From Pirellulaceae bacterium (GTDB lineage: Bacteria > Planctomycetota > Planctomycetia > Pirellulales > Pirellulaceae), in contig BPJV01000004.1 of NCBI GenBank assembly GCA_026004795.1, forward strand, positions 1 through 64,000: a DNA stretch of 64,000 nt, in the 5' to 3' direction. Positions 25,384 to 34,489 of the stretch are shown piece by piece (positions within the stretch are counted from its first letter, which is position 1; the number at the start of each line of letters is the position of its first letter). The notes beneath the pieces are model-generated. The model worked only from the letters and a program-made list of their open reading frames with translations, ran no database searches and was not told where the DNA came from. The translations under genes and the position numbers were made by a program.

Positions 25384-26616
25384 GTGAACGATTCAGCGAC
25401 AGTCTATCATCATGGTTATTGCACCAACGTCCATGCCGGAATCTCGATCGACGCCGCCAAAGCCAACCTAGAGAGGTATGCGTGCGACGTGCGGCAGCGA
25501 TTGGTTCCACAGGGCCGACTACCCGTCGGACTTTGGTTGGCCGAGCAGGCGGCCCACCAACTGTTGCGGGAGGGGCGGTTGGCGGACTTTCGTGCCTGGC
25601 TGGAGGAAAAAGGGCTGGTGCCTTACACACTGAATGGTTTCCCCCAACAAGACTTCCACCAGCCGGTGGTCAAGCATGCGGTTTACGAACCTACATGGCT
25701 TTGTCAGTCCCGCGCCGAATATACGAAGATGCTGATCGATGTCTTGGCCTGGCTTTTGCCGCAAGGCTCCGTGGGCACGATCTCTACCTTGCCGCTCGGT
25801 TGGCCGCACGCCCCGTGGCATGCGGACGACCTGCGCACGGCCGCCGAACATTTGCTGGAGGTCGCGCAGTACGCCAAGCGTATGGAGGAAGAAACTGGGC
25901 GGCACATCGTCGTCGCGATCGAACCGGAGCCTGGTTGCGTCTTGAATACGGCTTCGGAAGTTGTCGAGTTCTTCACTCACTATCTGTTCAGCGGTCGCCA
26001 GGAGGCAGTTGCTCGGCGGCATCTAAGCGTGTGTCATGATATCTGCCATAGCGGCGTCATGTTTGAGCCTCAAGCCGAGGCCCTCGAGCAATACCGTCGT
26101 GCAGGCATCCGTTTAGGTAAAGTCCAGGTTTCTTCTGCGATTCACGTCCCGTGGGACCGTTGCCAGGACGACCCCGGCGCGGCCGCAGACATCCGGACGC
26201 AGCTTGCCCGCATCGGCGAACCGAAGTATCTCCATCAAACGACCGCCGCCGCTCCACACGGCCGGTTGCAACGTTTGATCGAGGATCTACCGCACGCGCT
26301 GTCACGCTGGTTGGCCGATGACGCGATTCCTCGCCATCCGTGGCGCATCCATTTTCATATCCCCATCTACGTCGATTGTTTTGGGAGCCTACAAACAACT
26401 CAAGACGACATCGGTGAGGCGACAACGTACTTGGAACAGTACCGCCAGGAAACGGTTGACGGTATGCCGTGGTTCACCGGGCACTATGAAGTCGAAACCT
26501 ATGCCTGGACGGTGCTCCCTCCCGAGTTGGCCACCGACAATCTCGCGGCGGGGATTGCCCAGGAGTTGGAGTACTTTTCGATCGTTCGCGAACGCATCAA
26601 GATGGCTAGGACTTAA
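25384..26616 (+). CDS. eboE: EboE-like TIM-barrel metabolite traffic protein
   Basis: The 410-residue product opens YHHGYCTNVHAG, the signature start of EboE proteins, and shows TIM-barrel metal-site blocks: VAIEPEPGCV, CHDICHSGVMFE, and FHIPIYVDCFG toward the end. In algae and bacteria the ebo cluster helps move a prenylated or other secondary metabolite precursor to the periplasm; EboE resembles sugar isomerases/epimerases. Other ebo genes are absent nearby. The GTG at 25384 is chosen as start because GGAAGG is seven bases upstream and homology begins at once; an ATG at 25279 would add 35 unrelated residues. Confidence 0.8.
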   Translation: MNDSATVYHHGYCTNVHAGISIDAAKANLERYACDVRQRLVPQGRLPVGLWLAEQAAHQLLREGRLADFRAWLEEKGLVPYTLNGFPQQDFHQPVVKHAVYEPTWLCQSRAEYTKMLIDVLAWLLPQGSVGTISTLPLGWPHAPWHADDLRTAAEHLLEVAQYAKRMEEETGRHIVVAIEPEPGCVLNTASEVVEFFTHYLFSGRQEAVARRHLSVCHDICHSGVMFEPQAEALEQYRRAGIRLGKVQVSSAIHVPWDRCQDDPGAAADIRTQLARIGEPKYLHQTTAAAPHGRLQRLIEDLPHALSRWLADDAIPRHPWRIHFHIPIYVDCFGSLQTTQDDIGEATTYLEQYRQETVDGMPWFTGHYEVETYAWTVLPPELATDNLAAGIAQELEYFSIVRERIKMART

Positions 26617-26758
26617 ACCTCAGCCGTTCCAGGGCGGGCGTCGGCTGCTGACACTGTTTGCGGCCAGTGACTTAGTGCCAGGATTGTCGATCGCTTCCTC
26701 ATCCCATGCGTTATCGCCAATGTGCCCACGCACGGTAAGCAGCCAAGGGGGCCGCACG

Positions 26759-26793
26759 AAAAAAGCCTGAAGCCGATCGATTCAACTTCAGGC
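26759..26793 (-). terminator. Rho-independent terminator downstream of tRNA-Ser
   Basis: GCCTGAAG (26765-26772) pairs with CTTCAGGC (26786-26793), followed on the minus strand by six T. It lies 24 bases beyond the 3' end of the tRNA. Confidence 0.9.
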
Positions 26794-26816
26794 GTCGATG
26801 GGATGCAATAACAAAG

Positions 26817-26905
26817 CGGAGAGGACAGGATTCGAACCTGCGGACCGGTTTTACCCGGTCACCTCATTAGCAATGAGGCGCTTTCGACCACTCAGCCACC
26901 TCTCC
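26817..26905 (-). tRNA. tRNA-Ser (GCU)
   Basis: The acceptor stem GGAGAGG pairs with CCTCTCC, with discriminator G. The D-arm contains GGCTGAGTGG, and the anticodon stem CCTCATT/AATGAGG frames GCT. The long variable arm ACCGGGTAAAACCGGT is typical of serine tRNAs, followed by the T-loop GGTTCGAATCC. The length is 89 bases and CCA is not encoded. It reads AGC and AGU codons. Confidence 0.97.
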
Positions 26906-27148
26906 GTTGGATTCATTCTACCGAACTCGGCCCTGCACACTACTTGGCGCTCTCACCGCAGGTCTTCTTGCTCTATACTGACAGTACCCGGCAATCAAAT
27001 CATGATTGAGGGCGAGAGGGACCCGACTCTCCATCCTGCATCGGTAAGACTCGCTCGCCGTGGGGTAAGTTCGTTTTCTATTATCTAAACGATAGCCAGC
27101 CATCCTTGCAAGCTGTGATTAGCGTTTTTTTGAAGGATTCGCTCACCA

Positions 27149-28405
27149 ATGGACCGGCGTACGAACCGCATGAGAATAAGCGTTGGGTTCTGCGTAACCG
27201 CAGCCGTTTTCCTGGTTTTCGCGATCGTCACCGGCGGCCCTCATGCGGTGGCCGGGCCGCCGGTGCGGGTAGAGCTCATGGACGGTAGTGCGCTCAACGG
27301 GGAGCTGGAAGGTATCGACGAAACGCAGGTGACCGTCGTCATGAATGGTCGAGCCCAAGCGATGGCGAAGACTGAGATTCGCACGCTCCAACTGGCAGCG
27401 ACGGATCGCCTTGAGGTCCAGCAAGGTGATTCCCCGATCGGCCGTGTTCGCTTGATCGATGAATCGGAATTCGCAATTCGGCGACTGCGAAGCGAGAGTG
27501 GCGAACTGATTGTTGACGACGGGAGTCCGCAGCCACACAAGTTGCCGCTGACCGATGTGCAGTGGATCGCCTTCGGGGAGTTCAGCCCCCAGCAGGAGCG
27601 TCAATGGAAGGCCATACGGGAATCGGTCACCAGTAGTGACGTGTTGGCGGTTCGACGTGATGCCCAGACGTTGGCCACTATCGCAGGGGTTGTCCAGGGA
27701 CTGGACGAAGCCACCGTGCAGTTTAGTTTCGACGGGCAAGAACTGCCGGTGCCTGTGGAGAAACTAGCCGGCATCCGGTTCTTCAGCGCCGCCTCTGCGC
27801 AGTTGGGGGCGCTGCAGGCAATGGTGCGCGATACCCGCGGGGGGAGATGGTCCGCCTCTCAGGTCCTCAGCGGCAGCGGCGAGACGATTGACGTTCTGTT
27901 GCGGTGCGGTGCCCGCCTCCGCTTAGATTGGGATAACGTGGAGGCGATCGATTTTGCCGCCGGAAGCGTGAAGTACTTGCAGCAACTACCCGCTCTGAGC
28001 GAAAGTGGTCGATCTGTCTTCCCGCTACTGGGAACGTCGTTGCCAACCGAACCGTGGTACTCTCCCCGATGGATCGAGGTGTCGGCCGGGGATGGTGTTT
28101 CGGCCGGGGCGGGGCTTGAGTTCTTGGGGCACAGTGAGATTTCCTTTCGTCTGCCCCCTGAATTTGCCCGCTTTGTTGGCGCGATCGAGTTGCGTCCAGG
28201 CGGCGAATACGTGACGCCATGTCGTTTCCAGGTTTGGATTGACAGCGAAGTCGTGTACGACGCTGTGCTGCGGGCCCCGCGTCAGTTACAGGAGATTAAC
28301 GTAGCGGTGCGGCCTGATGCCCGACTGCGTCTGGTATCACAGCCTGTGGGGGAATTGCCCGCCGGTGCGGTTGTTCTGCTTCGTCAGCCCCGATTATTGA
28401 GGTAA
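27149..28405 (+). CDS. Exported NPCBM-like protein, first gene of the protease operon
   Basis: The 418-residue product has a signal peptide (MRISVGFCVTAAVFLVFAIV, cleavage near AVAGPP). Three similar beta-rich segments follow, each like VELMDGSALNGELEGI or VQGLDEATVQFSFDG, which suggest small repeated barrels. The C-terminal domain (about residue 300 onward) ends LPAGAVVLLRQPRLL and resembles an NPCBM-type galactose-binding fold, common in planctomycete exported proteins. The start may be 27149 (AAGGA 11 bases upstream) or the ATG at 27170. It ends seven bases before the protease gene, whose GAGGTAA ribosome site overlaps this stop, so the two are surely coupled. Confidence 0.7.
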   Translation: MDRRTNRMRISVGFCVTAAVFLVFAIVTGGPHAVAGPPVRVELMDGSALNGELEGIDETQVTVVMNGRAQAMAKTEIRTLQLAATDRLEVQQGDSPIGRVRLIDESEFAIRRLRSESGELIVDDGSPQPHKLPLTDVQWIAFGEFSPQQERQWKAIRESVTSSDVLAVRRDAQTLATIAGVVQGLDEATVQFSFDGQELPVPVEKLAGIRFFSAASAQLGALQAMVRDTRGGRWSASQVLSGSGETIDVLLRCGARLRLDWDNVEAIDFAAGSVKYLQQLPALSESGRSVFPLLGTSLPTEPWYSPRWIEVSAGDGVSAGAGLEFLGHSEISFRLPPEFARFVGAIELRPGGEYVTPCRFQVWIDSEVVYDAVLRAPRQLQEINVAVRPDARLRLVSQPVGELPAGAVVLLRQPRLLR

Positions 28406-28412
28406 GTTCACC

Positions 28413-30407
28413 ATGGACGATCTTCGCCGCACCCAGCATGGCTTGGCGGCGCCAGTTATCCGTTCGGCGACCCTCCCATGGTTGCGCCCATGGGCACCGA
28501 GGTTTACTTTGTGGCTAGCCGCCAGCATATGGATGCTCGGAAGCTGGAACTTCAGCGGCTGGGGCACCGAGCCCGTCGCGGCTCCTCCTTCCGCCGAGAG
28601 TTCATCGTCGGCAGAGGTTTTTCCGCCGGTCGAGGTCGACCCCGTCGTATTAGCCGCGCAGCAGCAGCGGGTGGAGGTGATGCGGCGTGCCTCGGAGGCG
28701 ACCATCTCCATCTTTGGGCTCGACGGTGGCGGGGGCGGCAGCGGGGTGATTATCAGTCCCGACGGGTATGCGTTGACCAACTACCACGTTTCCAGCGCGT
28801 GCGGCGACCACATGCGGTGCGGGCTGAGCGACGGCCGCATGTTGGATGCCGTGATCGTTGGCATCGATGCCACAGGTGACGTATCGCTCATCAAATTGTT
28901 TGATGAGCAGCCTCTGCCTTTCGCCCCGATGGGAGATAGCGATACCGTTCGGGTTGGCATGTGGGCCTTCGCTGTAGGCAATCCCTTCGTGCTGGCAACC
29001 AACCTGCAGCCTTCGGTCTCATTGGGGATGATCAGTGGCGTCCACCGCTACCAATATCCGGCAGGCACGTTGCTGGAATACGCGGATTGCCTGCAGACCG
29101 ATGCGGCGATCAACCCTGGAAACTCGGGAGGGCCCTTGTTCAATCTTGATGGCGAAGTGGTGGGGATCAACGGACGATGTTCCTTTGAGAAACGTGGTCG
29201 GGTCAACGTCGGCGTGGGGTATGCGATCAGTATGAACCAGATCAAGATGTTCCTGTCGGCGCTGAAAAGCGGGCGACTGGTCGATCACGCCACACTGGGG
29301 GCGACCGTCGCCACGGATGCCTCGGGCCGCGTCGTGGTGAGCAATCTGTTGAGTTCGAGCGATGCCTATCGCCGCGGTTTGCGTTATGGCGACCAAGTCG
29401 TGGCACTGGCTGATCGTGAAGTCCGGACCACGAACATGTTCAAGAATATCCTGGGCACGCTTCCGCGCGATTGGCGCGTACCGTTGACCATCCGCCGCGA
29501 GGGAACGCTGCACACGCTATTGGTACGACTCGATGGAGTGCACACCGAACAAGAATTGACCAAACTGGTATCCAGTGAAATGCAGCCGCCGGGAGGTGAG
29601 CAAGAAGAGGGAGGTGAGCAAGAAGAAGACGAGCAAGCGGAACCACAGCACGAGGAGGAAAAGGATGCCGGCGACCCGTTGCATGCATGGCGGGCGGATC
29701 CGGAGCTGGCCGCTCTAGCGCCCAACACGCAATGGGTCGCAGCGCACTTGGAAAGGCGACCAGGGTTTGCCAACTTTTATTTCAATCGACTGCATCGTGA
29801 TCGCATGTGGACGCAGATGCGCGGCGGTGGAGATGTGGAACGTCTACCGATCCGTTGGCAACTGCGAGGGCAATTGGCGACCGAGCCGACGCCGGTCAGC
29901 ATTCGTATCACTCCGCAGCAAGGTCGGTTGGAGATCGGCTCGCGATCGGTGGAGGCCGGCCTGGCTCGAGAGCGCAGTGATTTGGTCGCGCGGCGCCGCG
30001 AATCGGGCCTGCTGTTGGCCTTGGAAGCCATGTTGGAGTTCTTGCGGACCGGCCCGCAGAAGATGGGAGACACGGTCTATCTGGGGACGATGCCGGTGTA
30101 CCCACCCCAACGTTTCAGTCTCCGTGATGCTGAACAGCACGATGTTCTACGCGTATTGTGGGGCGACGTCGAGGTTCGCTTGTTTGCGCCTCCCGCCTCA
30201 TCCCAACTGACGCTCATCGAAGTGCATGGCGATGCGGGGGATGATCCCATCGAGTTGTACCCGAGTCACTATCGTGAAGTAACCTGGTCCGCTGGTACTG
30301 CCGCATTGCCGCATCGGTTGCGCCTTCAATACGGTACCGATGTCCACATGATCGTGGACATCGAGCAGTGGATTCCTGCGTCTGCGCACGGGGACACGGA
30401 GGAGTGA
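28413..30407 (+). CDS. Trypsin-like PDZ serine protease (S1C, DegP/HtrA-like) with C-terminal extension
   Basis: The 664-residue product has an N-terminal membrane or signal segment (about 31-47), then a chymotrypsin fold. The full catalytic triad is H125 (LTNYHVSS), D156 (DATGDVSL) and S238 (NPGNSGGPLF). A PDZ domain spans about 295-375 (SSSDAYRRGLRYGDQVVALA). An acidic Gln/Glu-rich linker follows (about 387-415), then a roughly 240-residue C-terminal domain I do not recognise. HtrA relatives degrade or refold misfolded envelope proteins, but they lack this tail. Its two downstream neighbours are homologues without the triad, so this is likely the only active protease of the set. Confidence 0.92.
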   Translation: MDDLRRTQHGLAAPVIRSATLPWLRPWAPRFTLWLAASIWMLGSWNFSGWGTEPVAAPPSAESSSSAEVFPPVEVDPVVLAAQQQRVEVMRRASEATISIFGLDGGGGGSGVIISPDGYALTNYHVSSACGDHMRCGLSDGRMLDAVIVGIDATGDVSLIKLFDEQPLPFAPMGDSDTVRVGMWAFAVGNPFVLATNLQPSVSLGMISGVHRYQYPAGTLLEYADCLQTDAAINPGNSGGPLFNLDGEVVGINGRCSFEKRGRVNVGVGYAISMNQIKMFLSALKSGRLVDHATLGATVATDASGRVVVSNLLSSSDAYRRGLRYGDQVVALADREVRTTNMFKNILGTLPRDWRVPLTIRREGTLHTLLVRLDGVHTEQELTKLVSSEMQPPGGEQEEGGEQEEDEQAEPQHEEEKDAGDPLHAWRADPELAALAPNTQWVAAHLERRPGFANFYFNRLHRDRMWTQMRGGGDVERLPIRWQLRGQLATEPTPVSIRITPQQGRLEIGSRSVEAGLARERSDLVARRRESGLLLALEAMLEFLRTGPQKMGDTVYLGTMPVYPPQRFSLRDAEQHDVLRVLWGDVEVRLFAPPASSQLTLIEVHGDAGDDPIELYPSHYREVTWSAGTAALPHRLRLQYGTDVHMIVDIEQWIPASAHGDTEE

Positions 30408-30411
30408 GTTG

Positions 30412-31458
30412 ATGCGTTTAATGGCAATACTGCTGGAGGTGGCAAACAGGTCGACGGCGCTGGCCGAGGCCTGCGGATTGTTGTTGCTAATGATCTTGCC
30501 ACTGCACGGCAATGAATCTTCGCTCGGTTCGGCCAATCGAGTGGCGGTGGCTGCAGAACTGAAGACGGTAAAGATCTACGGTGCGGGCGGCTTCCGCGGC
30601 TTGGACGCTTACCAGAGCGGTTTTTATATCTCTGGCGACGGTCATGTGTTAACGGTGTGGAGCACGGTTTTGGATGTCGATCGCGTGTTGGTGGTCAGTT
30701 CTGACGGGAGCCGACACGAAGCGCGGGTAGTCGGCGTCGATCCGAATCTGGAGATCGCTGTACTGGCGACCGACGCACCGCCCCCGGCGTGGTTCGATCT
30801 TGATCAGGCACGCCAGGCCGAGGTTGGCTGCCGCGTGCTGGCGGTAAGCAATCTTTATGGTATCGCTGCCGGTAGTGAAATGAGCAGCGTTCAACGTGGT
30901 GTCGTCATGGCCATCACGGATCTGCAAGCACGCCGCGGTTCGATCGAATCGGTTTACCGTGGGCCGGTTTACGTGCTGGACACTCCGATCAACAATCCCG
31001 GGGCGGCGGGGGGAGCACTGGTCGATCTGCAAGGAAATCTCCTCGCGATGCTCGGTAAAGAACTACGCGACTCGCGAGCAAACATTTGGCTCAACTACGC
31101 GATTCCCGTTGCCCAGTTGCGCGAGTCAATTCAGCGCATTCTCGCCGGCCAGACGATTCAACGCGTCGAGGAGGTGCGCCAGCCAGCCGATCGCCCGGTC
31201 GACCTGGCCGCCTTGGGGATCGCCCTGATCCCAAATGTCTTAGATAAGACGCCTGCCTATGTCGATCAAATCCGTCCTGGTTCACGAGCCGAGCAGGCCG
31301 GTTTGCAGCCCGATGATCTCATTTTGTTTGTCAATCAAACACGCATTGCATCCCAGAAAGATCTCCTTGACGAACTGCAGTTCATCGATCGTGCGGATCG
31401 GTTGGTGTGGCTGGTGCAACGTCGGAATCGTGTCCTGGAAATCGTCGTGAATCCTTGA
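30412..31458 (+). CDS. Trypsin-like pseudoprotease with PDZ domain
   Basis: The 348-residue product aligns with the protease upstream from SGFYISGDGHVLT to GGALVDLQGNLLAML. All three triad positions are changed: Ser84 for His, Glu114 for Asp and Ala199 for Ser (NPGAAGG in place of NPGNSGG). A PDZ domain follows at about 275-348 (IRPGSRAEQAGLQPDDLILFV). A hydrophobic segment (about 21-32) suggests export or anchoring. The fold is well kept while the nucleophile is gone, so a binding, scaffolding or regulatory role is inferred. GGAGGAG lies seven bases before the ATG at 30412, which is five bases after the previous stop. Confidence 0.85.
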   Translation: MRLMAILLEVANRSTALAEACGLLLLMILPLHGNESSLGSANRVAVAAELKTVKIYGAGGFRGLDAYQSGFYISGDGHVLTVWSTVLDVDRVLVVSSDGSRHEARVVGVDPNLEIAVLATDAPPPAWFDLDQARQAEVGCRVLAVSNLYGIAAGSEMSSVQRGVVMAITDLQARRGSIESVYRGPVYVLDTPINNPGAAGGALVDLQGNLLAMLGKELRDSRANIWLNYAIPVAQLRESIQRILAGQTIQRVEEVRQPADRPVDLAALGIALIPNVLDKTPAYVDQIRPGSRAEQAGLQPDDLILFVNQTRIASQKDLLDELQFIDRADRLVWLVQRRNRVLEIVVNP

Positions 31459-31476
31459 AGTCTTGGACTCGAAAAC

Positions 31477-33492
31477 ATGCTACCTGTTCCCCACAATTCG
31501 ATCTTCACCACGGCTGAACTGCCGACCTGCGGACCACGTTCGATAGCAATCCGTTGGGTGCTGTCGCTGGGGTTGCTGATGTTCTCCGTGACGGCATTCG
31601 CACAGCACTCGGCTTCTATCGATGCGGACGACTTACTGCGACGCGAGGAGGAAGCTTTTCGTCGCGCCGCCGCAGCCGCACAGCACGTGGCCGTGCAGAT
31701 TGAGTCTTTCGGCAGTTTGCAGCGTGTGGGGGAGGAATTGGTTTCCGATGGGCCCACCACCGGTACCATCGTCGGCGAAGACGGCTGGATCATTTCGACG
31801 ATGCACAGTTTTCGTGGTCAACCGGCCTCGATTCTGGTAACCCTTGCCGATGGACGGCGGTTGAGCGCCAGGATAGTGGCGCGCGATTATTCGCGTGAGC
31901 TGGTGTTGTTGAAAGTAGACGGAGTCGAGGGACTTCCGGTGGCTCGTCTCAGTTCGCTGCTTGATGACCGCCAGTCGCTCGTGGGACGCTGGGCGATCGC
32001 TTTGGGGAAGGTCTACGACCCGCGGACGGCTTCGCAATCGGTGGGGATCGTCAGCGCTACCGGTCGTGCCTACGGACGCGCTTTGCAAACCGATGCCAAG
32101 ATTTCGCCGATCAATTACGGCGGGCCGCTGGTCGATGTTTTTGGTCGAGTTCTCGGGGTCTTGGCCCCCATCACACCGGGGCCTTTCGTCGAAGGTGGCG
32201 CTGATCAGCTTTACGATTCCGGTATCGGCTTTGCCATTCCCTTGGATGATATTCTCGCGCGGTTGCCGCGGATGAAGGCTGGTGAGGATATTCATCCCGG
32301 AAAGTTGGGGATCGTGACAACCAACCAAAATGAAATGGCCGGACCAGTGGTCGTCGCCGGTTCCATGCCCGGCACGCCGGCCGGACGCGTTGGCCTCCAG
32401 GCTGGCGATGTGATCGTCGCCGCCGAGGGGCTCGTCATCCGCCGCTTGGCCGATCTGCAGCAAGCCTTGGGACCGGTCGATGCCGGGCATCCATTCCGCT
32501 TTACCCTGTGGCGCCGGGGCAATCGCATCGACCTGACAGCCGAGTTAGCGGCCGAGATTCCCACTTATCGCAAGCGGTTGTTGGGCTTATGGGCTGGGGA
32601 TGCGCCAGAGGGAGGATTGCGGATCACGCAAGTCGAGCCGGGAACTCCTGCCGCAGTCGCTGGATTGCAGGTAGGCGATAGGTTGGTCGAACTGGACGGA
32701 CACCGTCAATTGTCTCGGGAAACGTTGCGCCGTGCCTTGGCTGTGGCAGAGCTGGACCAGGAGCTGGAGTTCTCCGTCCTGCGTAACAAGCAGGATGAGC
32801 TTATGCCCGTCCGGGTCAAGCCGGCGGAGTGGCCTGATGAACTGCCCCGCATCATGCCACCTGCTATCGAGACGGCGGTGGCGGAAACTCGCATCGTCGA
32901 TATCCAACTGGGCGATTTTCCCAATCACGCTTACGCCATCGTTCCTCAAAAAGTGGATCCGCCTCCGTTGGGGCTGCTCATCGTTTTTCCCGAACCGGGC
33001 GAATTGCCGTCGGAGAGTTCCGAGGCGTATTGGCGAGATTTCGTTACCGCCTATGGCTGGATCGTGGCGGTGATCAACTCCCGCAATCCGCATGCCTGGT
33101 CCTTGGAGGAATTGGAGCTTGCCCAGCGAACCCTTGGGCGTCTACAGCAACATTATTCCATCGATCCGGCTCGTGTCGTTGTGGGAGGCTTGGGGATTGG
33201 CGGGAGGTTAGCGGTGTTGGCTGGTCTGTCCGCGCGAGACCGGGTCGCCGGCGTACTACTGATCGACACCGATTTGGGGCAATTCGCACCACGGCAAGCA
33301 AACATGCCCATGCAATCCGTCGATTTCTTGCTCGTGGGTGGTGCGTCCACCAATGCCTCGGCTGTCGAGGCCTTACGAGCAGCGGGCTACAGTGTGATCG
33401 AAGTGGAGAGCACTGCCGGTGAGCAAAAGGATTGGCGGATCGTTCCGGCCGAACCGGTGCAGTTATGGTTAGCGGGGCTTGGCCGCTTTTGA
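31477..33492 (+). CDS. Pseudoprotease with two PDZ domains fused to a hydrolase-like domain
   Basis: The 671-residue product has a signal peptide (about 27-42, cleavage near AFAQ). A trypsin-like domain follows with His110 kept but Glu141 for Asp and Tyr214 for Ser (SPINYGGPLVD). Two PDZ domains come next (about 285-365 and 370-450, the second with VEPGTPAAVAGLQVGDRLVEL). The C-terminal 200 residues look like an alpha/beta-hydrolase: strand LGLLIVFPEPGE, then VVVGGLGIGGRLA, where the nucleophile elbow GxSxG reads G-L-G-I-G (Gly573). Both catalytic modules therefore lack their nucleophile. It is the fourth gene of the operon, 18 bases after the previous one. A peptide-binding, non-catalytic role is inferred. 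Confidence 0.82.
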   Translation: MLPVPHNSIFTTAELPTCGPRSIAIRWVLSLGLLMFSVTAFAQHSASIDADDLLRREEEAFRRAAAAAQHVAVQIESFGSLQRVGEELVSDGPTTGTIVGEDGWIISTMHSFRGQPASILVTLADGRRLSARIVARDYSRELVLLKVDGVEGLPVARLSSLLDDRQSLVGRWAIALGKVYDPRTASQSVGIVSATGRAYGRALQTDAKISPINYGGPLVDVFGRVLGVLAPITPGPFVEGGADQLYDSGIGFAIPLDDILARLPRMKAGEDIHPGKLGIVTTNQNEMAGPVVVAGSMPGTPAGRVGLQAGDVIVAAEGLVIRRLADLQQALGPVDAGHPFRFTLWRRGNRIDLTAELAAEIPTYRKRLLGLWAGDAPEGGLRITQVEPGTPAAVAGLQVGDRLVELDGHRQLSRETLRRALAVAELDQELEFSVLRNKQDELMPVRVKPAEWPDELPRIMPPAIETAVAETRIVDIQLGDFPNHAYAIVPQKVDPPPLGLLIVFPEPGELPSESSEAYWRDFVTAYGWIVAVINSRNPHAWSLEELELAQRTLGRLQQHYSIDPARVVVGGLGIGGRLAVLAGLSARDRVAGVLLIDTDLGQFAPRQANMPMQSVDFLLVGGASTNASAVEALRAAGYSVIEVESTAGEQKDWRIVPAEPVQLWLAGLGRF

Positions 33493-33542
33493 AAGCAATT
33501 CCAAACCTCAAGGCCGCGAACACATCTACCGAACGAGTTGAC

Positions 33543-33902
33543 ATGGACCACCACACTACCTGGCAACGATGGGGCTTGGCGGTTGCTACCGTCGGTTTCT
33601 TGACGTTCGGCCTGCTGGCTTCGACGACCGATTGGCTGGAATCGGGGAGTCGAGAGTTCGCTGCCGGGACGCTGTTGAAAGTGGGAGTCGTGTTGGGAAT
33701 CGTCTGGTTAGCGGCTCCCCATCTTCAACGCCTTGGTTGGCAACGGATCCGTGGGGGGCTGCTTGTTGGTCTAATAATCGTCTTGCTCTTGTTTGCTATC
33801 CGTCCCCGGATTGGCGCGGTGGCCGCGGTGGTGATCGCCAGTGTGGCCCTCGCCTCTAGCTTGCTTGGATGGGTACGACGCCACCTACTCGGAAAGCAGT
33901 GA
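33543..33902 (+). CDS. Small membrane protein at the end of the protease operon
   Basis: The 119-residue protein has about four hydrophobic segments (residues about 11-25, 43-58, 72-88 and 91-108) with short polar links, and a basic C-terminus (GWVRRHLLGKQ). No family is recognised. The ATG at 33543 is preferred because the upstream frame to 33432 overlaps the previous gene. Its ribosome site is weak, and it is 50 bases after the pseudoprotease. It may anchor the exported proteins encoded upstream, but that is inference from position only. Confidence 0.6.
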   Translation: MDHHTTWQRWGLAVATVGFLTFGLLASTTDWLESGSREFAAGTLLKVGVVLGIVWLAAPHLQRLGWQRIRGGLLVGLIIVLLLFAIRPRIGAVAAVVIASVALASSLLGWVRRHLLGKQ

Positions 33903-34489
33903 GCCTAGGTAAAGGGCCGCCAGGCACGTGGCTGCGCCTTCTGGCACGGGTCTGGAGTACCAGCTGAAGGGCGATGGCAGGGGGACCACCATCCCCCTGT
34001 TGCGCCGGCAAAGTGGCCGAAAGCCACGTGCGTTTCGAAAGCCGCAATCGTGCTGTAATCCGTAAACTTTACGCAGGCTTTGCAGCCGTTCTGCTAGGGC
34101 GAACATGGACGACCGTTTTCGGCGGATAGAGCTGTAAAATTGGAAAAAACCTTACTACGGCGCGCCACCGGTGCCGAAAAGAATCAGCGGACAAAGAAAT
34201 GTAGTCCGAGCTGCGAGCAAGGGGGGCAAACTTGAACGCGGTCGGACCTCCCTCACCGGAGAACCATCCCGAATGGTTTCCACGGTTGGGATCGAGGTCT
34301 GCCCCTGCGCACCCTCCTCGTGTCGCGGCTTGTATCACGACTTTCCATGCCTCATTCTCTGCAGGGCGATAGGCGCCTTGGAGGGAATGAGGGAGCCACT
34401 TTCTCCCGCACCCTCCTGCCGAGCGATCTGACGTCGCAGGGCAGGATGCCAGAATGTGGACACACGACAGTTTCGTAGGAGGGGTTCCA
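33903..34489. other. Intergenic region with hairpins
   Basis: This 587-base gap contains a perfect 8-bp stem (CAGGGGGA 33978-33985 with TCCCCCTG 33992-33999), a possible terminator of the protease operon though without a T-tract. A second stem, CTCATTC/GAATGAG, lies at 34351-34391. No gene or clear promoter was found. Confidence 0.45.

Noticed and set aside
27001-27088. Possible short peptide after tRNA-Ser(GCU)
   Set aside because: It overlaps the tRNA upstream region and has no start signal.
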